Below are positions 12,275-25,698 of a stretch of 64,000 nt of DNA, piece after piece. The stretch comes from Tuctoria greenei (Eukaryota; Streptophyta; Magnoliopsida; Poales; Poaceae). Below the pieces are notes generated by a model. The model had not been told where the DNA came from. It saw only the letters and a program-made list of their open reading frames with translations, and did not search any database. The position numbers and the translations under genes are program-made. Where the stretch lies: the NCBI GenBank assembly GCA_036927565.1, contig JAYESD010000005.1:15158565-15222564 (forward strand), written 5' to 3'. The first letter of the stretch is position 1, and the number at the start of each line of letters is the position of its first letter.

Positions 12275-13742
12275 TTGAAAGCATCTAGGCCCTCATGAGG
12301 TATGGTTTCGGTGATTAATGACAACCGTTGGATATTACTAATGAGTTTGTGGATGCAAGGTCTCTCATATCACTCATCACACTTAATGAACTCTATATGT
12401 ATATCATCTACTGCTCATTGGATACAATTGAAGACCCCTCAACAAATTATTTTACAAGTCAATCGATTTTTATGAAGAATAAAAGAAAAAGAACATATGC
12501 CAAATTTATTCTATCAAAATTGACAGCGCTCAAGACTTGGTCATCATTAGAAGAGCATTTCAAACCAATGTCTAAGAGGTCACTCGAACAAATTCCAAAA
12601 GAATAACTTAGAACAACTCGAAGCAGACAAAACCAACTCACCAGATAAACCGATGTATCCAGAAAACACTACATCGGTCGAGTTGGCTCAACAACAGAAA
12701 AAGACCTCAGACTTGAGTACACACCGGATCATCCGATGATGAAGCAAGTGTTACATCGGTCTATCACTCCAGTAAGCAATTTCCTTGGACCAAGTGTAAC
12801 ATCGGATCATCCGATGTACAATTATAACACATCGGTCAATCACTCTAGTAAGCATTATTTCTGGACCAATTCTGGATGAAGTGTCACCGGATCATCTGAT
12901 GATGAGGCAAGTGTTACATCGGTCGATCAAAGGTCATATCTGACATAGTGACATCAGCTAATTTGGATTCGACCGATGACAACTGAAGGGAGAACATCAG
13001 ATCATCCGATGTTTGCAGAACAGTGATGTCAGCCTACTTTTCCAACGGCTATTTCGTGGAAGCTGGCTATTTATACCCCTTCAACCAGTCATTTCGATAA
13101 GTCTTGATACCTAGAGTTACTCTACACATTACCAAGCATTCAAGACATTGAGCTACCACTTCTACATCATTTGCACCACTTGTACACCAAGAGATAGGCT
13201 AGAACTTGCTAGAGATGATGCTTGTGTGCTTCCATTCTTAGTGATTGGAGTCTCTAGTCTAGTGAGAGCTGTAAAAGAGTGTCTCTTGGTGATTGTATTC
13301 ACCGTGTAATAGTCAGTGATTGGAGAGAGCCTTCCGGAGCTTGCCAAGTCGGTTGTGGAAGCCCGGAGGATCAAACTTGTACAAGGCTTGAGCTCCACCT
13401 TGCCGGGGTTGGCGAACGGAGACTTTTAGTGAAGATCTCTGGTCTCGGTGACTTGGGAGTGGTTATACCTTTTGGTGGGTGCCACAACGTGGATGTAGGA
13501 AGGTCTTGATGATCTTATCGAACCACGGGATAAATCTCCGTGTCTTTGTGTCTCATCGGGAGTTTGCACACTCTTTCTTCCTGTTACACTTATGTATTTC
13601 ATATACCGCAAAAATACTATTCACTTGAATGCATAGGTTGTTTGCATAGGGAACTGGACTTTTAGTAGTTAAGTTTTTATTGCTTTAATTTTTGAAAAGA
13701 AGTCCAATTCACACCCCCCCTCTTGGGCATTCGATCCTTACA
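12275..13742 (+). repeat. 3' LTR of the SIRE-type Copia element
   Basis: Direct repeat of 723-2188 with about 4 percent substitutions and small indels. The TATA-like box is at 13077-13086. It is followed immediately by the target duplication CCAAA. Confidence 0.93.
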
Positions 13743-13747
13743 CCAAA

Positions 13748-14569
13748 TCTGGAGATCATACAGTTGTCCTCATGGATCAACCGAGCATTTCCTAACAGAG
13801 TTACCCGATGACTGAACGCTACATCATAAACAAATTTTATTCTTCGAACCTTGCTTTGACACTGTTTGGATTGGCTTTTATGTGACTTGATTATTTGTTG
13901 AGCCTGTGGTCTGGATAAACAATTGGCTGGAGAGGTGGACTGTTTGATAAACCTGATTATTTTGAGTGGTTTATCCCTGCATTGTATTGTCTGTAAAATG
14001 ACATGTTTGCTTCTGAAGATGATAATATCTCATTTCTAATGTTTTTTTCAGTTGTGGTTATGTACTAGTGAGACGTGTTATGTACATTTTTTTTTTCATT
14101 CGGCTAGTGAAATACTGAAATGTGCTAACTACATACATTTTTTTCTTCTCACATGTGCAGATGTGCTTATGGTTTCGGTAATGGTACGGGTGGAAAAAAT
14201 GAGCCGCTTAATTCCAGACAGATTTTCACATTTAATCGGGTTTCCTGTTGTTTTTAGGCCTCTTCATTAAGCAGCTTAGGAGCTAAGCAAGATGTTTGGA
14301 TGAGTTATTTGTTTTTTTTCATTGATAAGCGGATTCTAAACGGAAAAAGGGACCTTTGGTAATGACTGTTGATAACATGCACAATAAGAATAAAACGCGT
14401 TACACGACAAAAGATGCCTGTTTACAACAAAGTCCCTTCCGAATCTACTCCTGCTTGGTGTTTCCTGTCAGCGGAATAAAACTCTGCAGTATAGGCTAAT
14501 TCTAATGTCCGTGTATAAGAACTTGAATAGACTTGTCAACAATTTGCTCTACGCCCAATCAACTACAGG
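13748..14569. other. Spacer between the Copia element and the TBL gene
   Basis: AT-rich sequence with no supported ORF. The part nearest 14569 probably includes the 3' untranslated region of the minus-strand TBL gene. A possible splice-like TTCTCACATGTGCAG occurs near 14146-14160, but no exon with a recognisable product could be attached to it. Confidence 0.5.
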
Positions 14570-16340
14570 CTATAAGTGGGCTGCAAGGATTTCATTCCAC
14601 GTATCTGGTACGCCGGGAAGGCACCAGTGCAAGCAATCTTGAAGCCCTTGTGTGGCTTTAATACTGTACCTTGATATATGCCCTTCATCCCTCAGTTGCG
14701 ACAGGCCTGTTATATCCAAGAGCTTGATCCTGGTTCCCATCACCGCACCCTCAGCATCAGCATCTTCCGAATGGTTCAGATGAATGCCGCTTCCCTTTGC
14801 TAAAGGATTCGTATTGTCACAGCGGCCGCCGGTGTTCCAATCCCCATTGAAAAAGTGCCGGGGCGATATTGATCGATAGAACACCTTGAGCTGGGGGTGA
14901 AGAGGAAGTTGGGCATCCAGCCACTTGACGACACTGTGGATGGTGAAATTCTTGGCTTTCCAGATGACAGCGATGTTTTTGTTGTTGTTTGGTGCCCCAC
15001 CAAGATACATCTCCCACTTATTTGCCCTTAGTTTTCCTCGGTTCCAGTGGTGGCCAGTGTTCAGAACTAGAATGTGGAGCCTGTGAAGGTTATTCTTCAA
15101 AAAAGCAGGTGGACGGTCGAGGTGCATAGCGTAACCTGTTCTCCGATCTGATGGATTCAGAGGCTCCAAATCACAAAGTGTTGATGACCAGTGGTATAAA
15201 ATGGTTGTATTAGTGCTCGTAAATCGATATGCCCAGCCATCCGGTCTTTTTGCACCTGGTGCTAAAACAAATCCAAATTCCGCACCAACATCTTGCACAT
15301 CTGGCCTGTGTTTTCCACCAGTTACCATACACATCATTGATTGAAACATCTGTCTCCCTAAAGAATCACCCACATAAGCAATGGTTTTATCCTGCATTCT
15401 GATATTAGCAAAAATTAGCATTTGCCAATTAACTGAAAGATATATTATCAGGCAAAAAGAGTGCAGTTTATGCCATTTCCAAATTAATCTTGGACTGGCT
15501 ATGACCAAGTACCTCTTCAAGAACTGAGAGGCTTCAAACTCTGGCATCTCACAATCTTCAGGCTGCCATCTAAATTTTTCATATGCAAAATCTGTGCGCT
15601 GGGTTAGTCTGCAGGACCAACTCTCTGAAAGCCATTGTTTACAGCCAAAACCAGAGTATAGTGGTCTGCGGTTGTCGGAAACCCACTTTCCACTCCTGTA
15701 GTTGCATTCTGTAAGATAGATGCGGCCAACATCAGAGACAAGCTGAAATCCAGGTAAACCTTGTGCTATTTTTACGTGCAATTAGATTGAATCGGTCAAC
15801 TGGATTAGTGTACACAGAAAATAAGAGGAATTCAAACCAATGAATAAATCAAGTATACTTGCATGCTCACAGAAGAAACAAATTCATTGTTCGTCATCAT
15901 ATATTACAAGTAATTACCTTTCTTCTTGGAAGGCAGTATTTCATTGTCATCTGCAACATCAACAGAGTAGCCTATCATAGACAATGGTGGTGGTGCACCA
16001 GTAACTTGCTTTTCTACTTTAACTACTGATTGAGGGAATGGTTCTGCACTTTGAAAGTCTTCTTCTGAGGATGTATGCTGATCTGCAAATTTTGCGATAG
16101 CTACAGAAGTTACAATGAAAATTAGAATAGAGAAAGATGTGGTACCACAAGAAATAAGAGAGATAGTTGTGTATTCTCAAGATGACCTGGATGAGTCAAA
16201 ACCAATGAATCTGGTTGGAGAACTTCTGTGTCATAGTATGTGCTTTTCTCCCATTTCCAAAGAAGAAACACCACGAAGAAAGCAAGAATAACAAGCTTAA
16301 GATGCTTGCATCGCATTCCATTTATACTCCCAAACCTCAT
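14570..16340 (-). CDS. TRICHOME BIREFRINGENCE-LIKE (TBL) protein, putative polysaccharide O-acetyltransferase
   Basis: Four exons on the minus strand: 16340-16187, 16100-15918, 15708-15513 and 15398-14570. All junctions are GT-AG and in phase, giving about 453 residues. The N-terminus (MRFGSINGMRC) is followed by a hydrophobic anchor, LKLVILAFFVVFLLWKW, then a low-complexity stem. The third exon opens the PMR5N domain (CNYRSGKW, and Cys residues in GFGCKQW and SWSC). The fourth has the esterase motif YVGDSLGRQM and, near the C-terminus, the DCLHWCLPGVPDTWNE block with the DxxH motif. Both catalytic motifs are intact and the length is normal for the family. TBL proteins are Golgi type II membrane proteins that acetylate wall polysaccharides such as xylan, mannan or pectin; which substrate applies here is not known. 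It resembles the TBL14-16 group by memory only. The gene appears functional. Confidence 0.9.
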
Positions 16341-16817
16341 CTTTGTGACAAAAAAAAACTTCTATCTTCAAAGTCAATGTGCGCTTAGGCACCATCCATA
16401 AGTGAAAAAGTAAATCTGTTAATGTCAGAAATCAGCTGTGTTAATGAGAAATGCTACCAACAAGTAAACATGCAACGTGAACTGCAAGCTATGCAAGACT
16501 CAAGCCAATGGTTTCAACAATTTACCACATGCTAACAATGCAGAGGATCAAGGCTGCTCCTGCTCCTACCAGTTGCCCACAAAACCCATTTTCTGAACCA
16601 GTTCCACTAATGTTCAGGGAAAGTCTATTTTGTGTGACCTTTATCCAATAGATGACCCTTTGCCCCACAGTTATACTTGCGAACGTGCTTTCTAAGCAAG
16701 AAATTGGTTCCTTTCTGTATAAGGAGGACACTATGCGCTTTACTAACATCCAACAACTGGACCAAAAGCATAAACACGATTTGCCAAAGTTGACACGCTT
16801 TTGGATCCAAGGTATTA

Positions 16818-16907
16818 CTCCCCCCTGTATCTAGGACAGTCATAGTTAGTTTATGTTTAGTTCTTTTTGTTTGTCTGAAACGACAAGTAATTTGATACAG
16901 GAGGGAG
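16818..16907. mobile_element. Stowaway-type MITE
   Basis: A 90-bp element with terminal inverted repeats CTCCCCCCTGTATC and GATACAGGAGGGAG, flanked by TA on both sides (16816-16817 and 16908-16909). This is the typical Stowaway (Tc1/mariner-derived) end and target. It sits about 480 bp upstream of the TBL start codon. Confidence 0.85.
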
Positions 16908-16909
16908 TA

Positions 16910-18781
16910 TTACACAGAACAACTAAGAGAAGTGGACCCGATTTATCAAGGTAATGATCCCCATCTGCGCTGCGCGCCGATGAAACCAAACTTGCCTACA
17001 AAATGGCTCCAACATAGCACCACAGAACAGGAATGCGAGTCTACTGGCAACGGGGCTGATACAATTATCGACTAATTAAGCATTCACAAGTCCATCCTTA
17101 ACTTGGTACGACACGAGCTGCAAACATTTGACGATTTGTAGCCCAATTACGAACATCGAATGCAGATCTACGCGCAGATTTCCTACAGAATTAAGTTCCA
17201 CACCCACATCGCAAGAACACATGAAAATCGATTGGGCTGGACACGCACGGACCTGGTGATGGAGGCGGGCAAGGCGGCCGTGGGTGCCCGGATCCGCTAC
17301 GATCTCGCAGGCCAAGAATGTCGAGAAGCGGCGCAGATCGCCGCCCGCCCTTGCCGACGACGATGATCTGGCTGCTCGCTCGCGACGAGATCGCCTGTCC
17401 TCCGTAGCTAGGCTTCCGCAGGGAAGAGACGCACCGACGGACAGACCTCGGGACTCGATCAGCCGTCGAGCCGCGATCCGAAGGTATTGTACGGGCAAAG
17501 AGACGACGACAACGAAGACGAATCTGGAGACGGCGACGCTCCGGCTCCGTACGGCCGTACCTATGATGGCAGCCTGGCAGGCCTCTGACAAATCTTTACC
17601 TGCTTGCTGGTGATGACAAATCTGGGCCGGTTGCACGAGACAGTCTCAATCAGTTGGCCGTGACCGGACATGGGCCTATTCTGAGTAAAGCCCGGTACGG
17701 CTAACAGCCCGTTTGGAGAACTAGCAGGCCCGCGTAAGATGGCCTTTTTGTTTTCGAAATGCGCGTAACATAGTCTTGAGCCTTGAAATGGCCGCGAACG
17801 AGTCCTTTTTTATATAAAAAAAATGGATTCACTAATAATAAATTCTCGTCTACGATGCGCGACAATTCATAAGATCTGCGAATCTACGATGCAAAGTTCC
17901 ATGAAACGGCAAACAGTATAATTTCAATGAGCAGCGCACAGGGAACTGGAACTCTGATGTCCCATCCCAGGAGCCAAATGACCGGTACCACCGAACTGTT
18001 CATCCAAAAACACAAGGAATCTGAACCATGTCAACTGTCATCAACCGGATTAACGGCCGCTGATCATTCCAGGTCCCGACACGATTATCTGACCCCAGGC
18101 TATATGTTCGCATGTCGGACGATGTAATTAATACAGGAATACATGATCCTTGTCTGGGATCTTCTGCATTTGCGGTACGTCTTCTCTGAATCCAGCGCAA
18201 CTGCACATGCACGCCGTTCAGCGGCGGCGCGCCGGCGCCAACACGCTGCTGTTGTCCGCAGCGGCGAATCTGTCGCGCTACGGAGTTGGAGACGAGGGAT
18301 CGGTTGCCGAATCTTTCGCGCTGCATTCCATGGACGCTGCTCTCGATCAGAGATGAGCACGCACGTACCTGCAATATGTGCAGAGATCGACATTGACCGA
18401 AGTTGCTGAACTTTCTCAGTTTTTTTAAAAAAAAAAATTGCTATCTGCTTAAGCTGTTACCAGAACATCGCTGAGATCACCAGCCATATACCGTCGGTCA
18501 AGCCATCTCTAATCAACAACAGCGTACCTGAGCTCACAAACAGCGGCCAACTTGTGCTCCAAAAGTCAAAAGCGCACGCACTACAGCAAGCAGCTGAAAC
18601 ACGGAAATGTTCTCTCTGGTCTCACCATTTCGGCGACTGAGTTGCGGTGGTTTTAAGGAAGCGGATCGATTTGTTGGTGTACACGGGGACGGGCGTCCTA
18701 GTTATCTCAACCGTCCATCCTTGCCAGGTTGTATCAATCTGGGTTAACGTTGCAAACACATCCCATTGGTTTCCGCAGCTC
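16910..18781. other. Upstream region of the TBL gene; no further gene supported
   Basis: A GC-rich block at about 17240-17540 may hold the promoter or a 5' untranslated exon of the minus-strand TBL gene; no splice evidence fixes this. Another GC-rich patch lies at 18200-18320. ORFs on both strands in these patches (longest 17076-17636 minus) lack recognisable domains and look compositional. The stretch ends at the LINE target duplication. Confidence 0.5.
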
Positions 18782-18796
18782 ATCTCGTATACAGTT
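18782..18796. repeat. 5' target-site duplication of the LINE
   Basis: ATCTCGTATACAGTT (15 bp) is repeated exactly at 38688-38702, directly after the poly(A) tail. This fixes both ends of the LINE in spite of the 13 kb nested insertion. Confidence 0.93.
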
Positions 18797-18885
18797 GGTG
18801 CGTACACTCGAACATGTTCACCGATCACAATTCACAACCTCGTCAAGTTAATAAATCATTCCAACCAGCAGTGACGAAGGACGAG

Positions 18886-21648
18886 ATGGCACGCAACCAA
18901 GGCGATCGGCGTGACTCATCCCTTTTCTCTGGCGAGTCGGAGACGAAGGGGCGACCTCGGACTCTGTTAGGCGGTGATGCTCCGCGACGGTTTGCTCTTC
19001 ACAAAACATGGAAAGCCCCGCAGCAAGGTTTGGTTGGAGAACCTAGGTTTGGCCGTCAATTTGGATTTCCTAATGGATTTCGGGATTACTTCCGTGTCGA
19101 TCTGGATGGTGGTAACCGGTTTGCTGTGGGTGGTGAAAAGAATTGGACGAACGGGGTTAAATCCGTTCGGATTATGGCGGAGGCAGGGGATCGAGATATT
19201 TCTAGGGTTCATGGGGGCCTTTCCGCAAAATCTTGGAGGTTCGGCCAGTTCCGAGGGCCTCGCCGTGTTTCTGCAAAAGAGGAGGTCGCTTGTGCTTTTT
19301 CCCCTCAAGATAAAGGGCAGGGGCTAGGGTTCACTTCGACCCAGCCGCCACATTTCCTTCACTCGGATCTAGCAAAATATTGTGGCCACTTTTGGGGAAA
19401 ACCTCGCTCCTATCTTCAAGCTCTGCGTTCGAGGCTGGCTCCGACGATGAATCCTCATCAAGATGGCGGAGATGAGTACGGCAAGGTTTCGCAGGGAAGA
19501 GGCCGAGATGGTGGTGGTACCTGTGGTGGTTTTGGGAGATAGCAAGCTTTCAGAGGTGGTAGATGGCGAGGAAGGGAAGGTTGGGGAAGAGGCTACGACA
19601 ATCGTGGGAGAGGTAACTACTCCTGGTACAGAGATTCAATGGCGCATAACCCTGATGAGCAAGGAGGTGGTATGAAGAATTTCCAAGATCCAGAGCCAAC
19701 TCAAGGTGAGGATTCTATCTCTGCAAACTTAGATAAGTGGGAAGGAAAGAAGGTTGCTAGTGCGCATAGTTCTGGTTCTGAGAGGAAGAAAGGCAAGGAG
19801 ATTGTGGACCAATCTGGATCCCAGGGGTTTGAGGAGAATATTAGGCAGTGTTACAAATGTGGAGCTCTTGATCATATCTCTTACTTTTGTCCATTGGTTA
19901 AGAAATGTGAGAAGTGTGGGAAGTTTGGGCACGACACTGCACAATGCTTTGCGAAGTTTCCTTGGGAACACTGTGCTCAATTGCATGCTGCCCAAGCTGA
20001 AGGGCAGAGTTTCTTTGTCATCCCTGATTGCCCATCAGATGTGACTGTGAAAGAAAGAATGAACACCGCTGTGATCAGGGTTGAAAGGGGTTCTGTAACT
20101 GAAAAGCAACTAGAAGAAGAATTTATGAAAAAATATGGAGCCTCGTCGTGGTTGTGGAAAGCAAGAGCGGTTGATGAATCTACTTTCACAATGAGGTTTC
20201 CCTCTAAGAAGGCTATTCAGGATTGCAGCCACTTTAAGCTTGGTATGACCATCACTGATGCTAGTATTACTGTAAGTACTTGGTCTCCTTCGGTGGGCGC
20301 CAGTGGGAAGATCCAATCTGCTTGGTTTCGCGTTAGGGGTGTCCCATTTGACAAAAGATGTGCTCAAACTATGTACAATGTTGGCTCTTTGGTGGGGGCA
20401 ACTCTGGAAGTGGACACTGACTCCCTTACTAGGATTGATTATATTAGAATTAAGATTGGTTGTCGTGATGTTACTAAAGTACCAGCTAAGGCTGAAGGGG
20501 CTATCCTACCTTTCTTTTACTGGTTCTACTATGAAAGGGAGGAAGAAGAAAATGATAAAAACAGAGGTGGGAAAAATGCCATTTCCTTGGAAGAAGACCC
20601 TACCAAGACCAAGAAATCTAGATGGGAAGGTGGCAAGGGCCATCCTGGGCAGTCTTCATCCAAAGGGGGATTTCAGGATGCTGGATATCAGTCTGCTCCC
20701 TCAAAGTTCATTGAGGAGAAATATAAAGGCAAAGAACGAAAGCTGCAAGATGTCAGAGATCAAATTAAGGGATTAACAAAGAAGGGGGAAGAGGAAAAAA
20801 AGAGTGTAGAATTATCTAAATCTCAAGATACCAAATCTGCTCAGCAGGTTGTCATGGATGTCAATCATGATGGGAGTGTACAACATGAAACTCATGAAGA
20901 CATGAATGACAAGGATGATGGTAAGCTAACTATTTCTTGGGATCCTAATAAATATGACTTGCTTGATGAGGAAGAAGAGGAATCTGCAAGCAGTAAGATG
21001 AAGTTGGACTCCCAATTCATAGGACTGTTGAGGTATAATAACACATCCACACACAAAAAGATGAGAGACATTCAGAGAGAAGAGAAGATAGAGAAGGATT
21101 ATGATGGAGAGAAGATAACAGGGTTGGTCTCTGAAGGTGAGAAGAAGTATTTGAAGGGATCTGATGGAGAAAAAGAGATGGTGATGATTAATGAAGCTCA
21201 GAAGATGCCAATGGTTAAACAAAGCAAGAGACTGGAGGAACAATGGAGGCTAAAAGAAAAAGAGCTGCGAAGCACTAAGGAATACAGGAAGAGGAAACAT
21301 GAAGGTATGGCAGATTTATCTAATTCTTTTGCGATTCTAGATAATGAAGTGATTAAGGACCTTGCTGGTCAAATGGGGATTATAATATTTTAAGATGATT
21401 TTGATAAAATTGACATGATGAAAGACTTGGAAATAGCTAGGATAGAGGCCTTTGAAAAGAATTTAGAGTTGTCAGACCCAAAAAATCAAGAATTAGAGAA
21501 TGAAGGTGACCTAAGTGATAAGGAAAATTGGGAGGGGAATAGAGAAACTTTATTTTTAGGTTGGCATGAGGAGAGTGATAAAAAGGAAGGAAAAAAGGAA
21601 AATAGAAAAGAAGGGAGATTAAAAGGGGGAGCCCTGGAAAAAAAGTAA
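18886..21648 (+). pseudogene. LINE ORF1, zinc-knuckle RNA-binding protein
   Basis: A single frame is readable from ATG 18886 (MARNQGDRRDSS) to TAA 21646, broken by TAG 19540 and TAA 21391. The middle has Gly/Arg-rich RGG-like sequence (about 19450-19620). Two CCHC knuckles follow: CYKCGALDHISYFCP and CEKCGKFGHDTAQCF (about 19850-19960). A globular domain comes next (about 20000-20520), of the DUF4283 kind seen in plant L1 ORF1. The C-terminus is very Lys/Glu-rich. ORF1 proteins coat LINE RNA in the ribonucleoprotein that carries out target-primed reverse transcription. An alternative start at 19447 (MNPHQDGG) is possible. Confidence 0.8.
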
Positions 21649-24306
21649 TGGCAAAAATAAAAGAAAACTAAGAAGGAGTATGAGAACAGGGCCTTCTATC
21701 TATAGGAAAGCAGACCATCAGGAAGATCCTGGGTCTAGAAAAAACAAAAGAAAAGTATAAAATGATAAAAGGTCTTTATTGGAATAGTAGGGGGGTGAGG
21801 AAAAAAGGTATGAATGGGTTTCTGAAGGATTTAAAAAGAGAATGGAATCTGGATTTCATTTGCTTACAGGAAACAATGGTCACAGATTATACTCCTGCCA
21901 TTTTTAGAAGTATAGATCCTATGGGGGGTTTATGATTGGCATGATATTCCTTCAAAAGGGAAATCTGGGGGGCTTTTATCTGGAATTAAGAGTGATAGAT
22001 TTGATGTTATTGCTATCTTTAAAGGAAGTTACTCTTTGCAATTAGATTTAAGAGATAAAGTAATGAATGTATATTGGAGTTTGGTAAATATATATGGTCC
22101 TCCTCATGAGGAAGAAAAAGAAGCCTTCTTGAAGGAAGTGGCAACTATCTGCCAATATAATAGACTTCCTTTTATAATGGGAGGGGATTATAATATTCTA
22201 AGATTTGTTAGTGAGAAGAACAAAAAATGTAAAATAAGCAAATACTCCATATTATTCAATGATAGCATTAATGTGTATGACCTAAGGGAACTGAGTGGAA
22301 GTGGAAACACTTTTACTTGGTCTAATAATCAGAACAACCCCACTTTGGAAGTTCTGGATAGAGTTTTGATGTCTAGCACTTGGGAGACCCTCTTTCCTAT
22401 GGCCTCTTTGGTTAAGAAACCAAGACATATTTCATACCATAGTCCTTTGATTGTGGCAGTCCTGAATAAAAATAGGCAGGGGAAAAAATTCTCATTTCAT
22501 TTTGAACTATCTTGGTTGAAAAATCATGATTTTTTGCAAAGGGTTGATAGGATTTGGACAGAACCTACCAAAGATAAAGACGCTTTGAGTAGATTTCTCT
22601 TCAGACTTAAGAAACTTAAAAGAGAAATGAAAGGATGGAATTTCAACACAGCTGGCAAAAATAAAAAAAAAGGAAGCAAGAGATTGAAAAAATGCTTCAA
22701 ACGTTGGAAATGAAGGAAGAAAACTCCAGTCTTTCAGAATCTGAGTTTAGAATGAAAGTCAATCTGCAAAAAGAAAACCTAGAAATTTTAGATAATGAGG
22801 AAGTTTATTGGTATAGTAGGAGCAAGGAAAACTGGCTACTAAAAGGAGATTCAAATATTGAGTACTATCATAGAATTGCAAATGGGAAGAGAAGGAAAAA
22901 AATAATACATATTCTGAAAAATGGAGACAAGCAAGCCACAGGGAATGAAGATTTATTAAATTTAGCTACTGATTACTATAAAATGTTGTTTGGAAAAGAA
23001 GAAGGCATTATTTTTAAACTTAATCCAAATTTATGGGAGGATGCTTACAATATCACTGATATAGATAATGAAAATTTAACTAGAACTTTTCTGGAGGAGG
23101 AAATTAAAGATGAATTATCCCAAATGGAGAGGAATAAAGCAGCTGGACCTGACCTTATACCAATTGAATTTTATCAAGAGTGTTGGGATATAATCAAAAA
23201 AGACATTCTAGCTATCTTCTTAGACTTTTATAGAGGCAAGCTCAATATTAAAAGGTTGAATTATGGGATTATTACTCTGCTACCTAAAGTCAAAAATGCA
23301 GAAAAAAATCAACAATATAGACCTATTTGTCTATTAAATTGCATGTACAAATTGATAACAAAAGTCTTGACCCTAAGAATAGAGATGGTAGCTGATAAAA
23401 TAATCCATGAAGTCCAATCTGCCTTTATTCCAAACAGGAATATTATGAATGGTGTGATGTCTCTTCATGAGAGTCTCCATCATACTAAAATGAAAAATAG
23501 AGGCAGAGGGTTACTGTTGAAACTGGATTTTGAAAAAGCCTATGATAGGGTGAATTGGGATTTTCTCTTTGATTGCATGCACATTAGAGGATTTAACAAA
23601 AAATGGTGTGAGTAGATAAGAAAGATTGTCTTAGATGGTACTTTATCTATGAAAATTAACAATGAAGAAGGTCCATTCTTTACTAGTTATAAGGGGGGTA
23701 AGGCAAGGAGACCCGCTGTCTCCTATCCTTTTTAATATTGTTGCAGACTGTCTAGCCAAAATGGTGTATAAGGCTCATTCAAATAATATGATTGTTGGCT
23801 TGGCTGATGATCTTAATCCTAGAGGAGTTGCTATTCTTCAGTATGCTGATGACACCATCATCTGTATAAAAGAGGATGAAATTGGTGCCAGGAATTTGAA
23901 ATTACTTTTAGCTCTATATGAACAAATGTCGGGGTTAAAAATTAATTTTGAAAAAAGTGAATTGTTTTCTATAGGAGGTAATGAAGAAACTGAAAACAAG
24001 TTTGCTAGATACTTTAACTGTAAGGTGAATGCTCTCCCCATAAAATAGTTAGGGGTTCCTGTGTCTGCCAACAGATTAAGAGTCAAGGATTGGGAGGTGT
24101 TGGAAGAAAAAATGAAGAAAAAACTTGCTGGTTGGAAAGGCTCATCCCTTTCTATGGCTGGTAGAGTAGTTCTTATTAATGCTGCTCTGTCTAGCATCCC
24201 AATATATCATATGTCAATGTTTCTCATCCCTAAAACAAACTTAGAAAATATGGATGCTATTAGAAGGAAATTCATTTGGCAAGGTGGGCAGATGAAGAAG
24301 AAATAT

Positions 24307-25169
24307 TGTCGGTGGTTTGGAACCGGCAGATCTCCCGACACTACTAAAGTGTTAGAGGAGTTTGATGTTCGGTGTCGGCGCGCGGAGATTCAAGAAGGTG
24401 AATTGTAGATAATACAGGAGACACAAGAGTTTACGTGGTTCGGGCCGCCTGAGCGTAATACCCTACTCCACGGGATGTGTTGATGTTGTATTGGATGTAG
24501 CAAGTGTGTCAGTGTGTCTATCGAGCGTGTCTCAACGTCTATCTCGCCCCGTCTGTAAACGTCGTTGGCCTGTCCTTTTATAGTACAAGGGCAAGCCGTT
24601 ACAAATTAGCCTGGCCCGACATGTGGCCCCGGCGTTTACTAGTGTTGATACCTCTTCAACACGTTTAATTGCCCTTAATGACCGTGTAATGGGCTTTGAC
24701 AGCACCATTACTGGTATTAAGGTCGTCCGATTAAGTGTCATTAATATGGTATTAATGACACTTAATCGGGTCTTGAAGTCCTCGATTCCCCTTTGAAGAT
24801 CCGGAGCCGTTGCGGGGTCTTCTGGAGGTTAGAGGTTGAAGATCCGACGGTTGGACAAGTGGCAGCACAGTAGCACGCTGTGGAGAACAGATAGTTCCGG
24901 TGTTAGCCAACACGTGTCAGCACCGGAGCTTCCCTTGGTCTGGGGTTAGGTCCGGGGATGCCACTTCGGTACATAGTTTGGAGCTTCCTCCCTTGCGGGT
25001 GGTAGCTCCGGTTTGGTAGTACACGTGGCGACCCTGGGGCTAACCATGTTGGAGAAGCGGGTCTGGACATGTCTAACATGTGGCCTCCGAAGGTCTTCAA
25101 ATCAAGTGGGTGATTTTCCCTTGATATCTTTGCAATCCCAAGGGGTATATGGTACCCAAGGTACCGACA
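24307..25169 (-). repeat. 3' LTR of the Gypsy element (minus orientation)
   Basis: Direct repeat of 36413-37275. The complement of 24575-24583 gives the TATA-like CTATAAAAGG on the minus strand. In element orientation it is preceded by GGGCCCAAGGGGCCAC (complement of 25170-25185), a weak polypurine-like tract. Confidence 0.93.
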
Positions 25170-25698
25170 GTGGCCCCTTGGGCCCACCTCTGGGGAGGAC
25201 CCCTCGGATGAAGTTGTTTCGCCGGAGGTGGGTCCATCCTTCGACTTTTGAATTGAGTCTTCAAAGGTCTTCGGATGTGCCGTTGGCGATGGTCCGGAGT
25301 TAAATCTTCACCGCGTGGCATATCTCGTGTGCGGCAGGTGAGATCTTTGGTGTGCGGATCTCACGCAATTGAAGGTCGCCGGTTCCCGATACGAAAATCG
25401 TATCGGTTCCGCGCGCCAGGCCGCCGCCTTCGGGTTTCCCGCCTCATGATGGCAACCGTTCGCCTGGGTAAGAACCTCGACTTGATCGTCGGGGTAGTCC
25501 CGTGCCCTCTTGTCATCGGCTGGGTGGAATTTTTTAGTGGTATCTTCGACTTCTCTGCGGTTTCCATCCAAGTGTCGCGAGGGTTTACTTAAGAAGGAAA
25601 GCGCGCACCATTTGGGGCTCTTTACGCCTCCCATCTGATCTTGCACTCAAACTCCCAACTTGTGCTTCGCTTTTCTTCTCTTGCCTAGCCATGCCACG

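Larger units (their letters stand above)
723..13742 (+). mobile_element. Copia LTR retrotransposon, SIRE/Maximus type, complete but decayed
   Basis: A 13.0 kb element bounded by direct LTRs (723-2188 and 12275-13742) that start TGAAAG and end TTACA. It is flanked by a perfect 5-bp target duplication CCAAA (718-722 and 13743-13747). It has an initiator-Met-type primer site, a polypurine tract, gag with zinc knuckles, pol in the order protease, integrase, RT, RNase H, and a long third ORF after pol. That order, the long LTRs and the third ORF point to the SIRE/Maximus lineage. By eye the LTRs differ at roughly 60 positions (about 4 percent). At a commonly used grass rate of 1.3e-8 per site per year this suggests about 1.5-1.7 million years. 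Stops and frameshifts make it non-autonomous now. A solo Gypsy LTR is nested at 11234-12079. Confidence 0.95.

Noticed and set aside
16522..16843. Minus-strand ORFs upstream of the TBL gene
   Set aside because: They overlap the Stowaway MITE, have no domain, and are not in splice continuity with the TBL exons.
17076..17636. 186-codon ORF on the minus strand upstream of the TBL gene
   Set aside because: Arg/Ser/Ala composition driven by GC content, no domain; more likely promoter or 5' UTR of the TBL gene.
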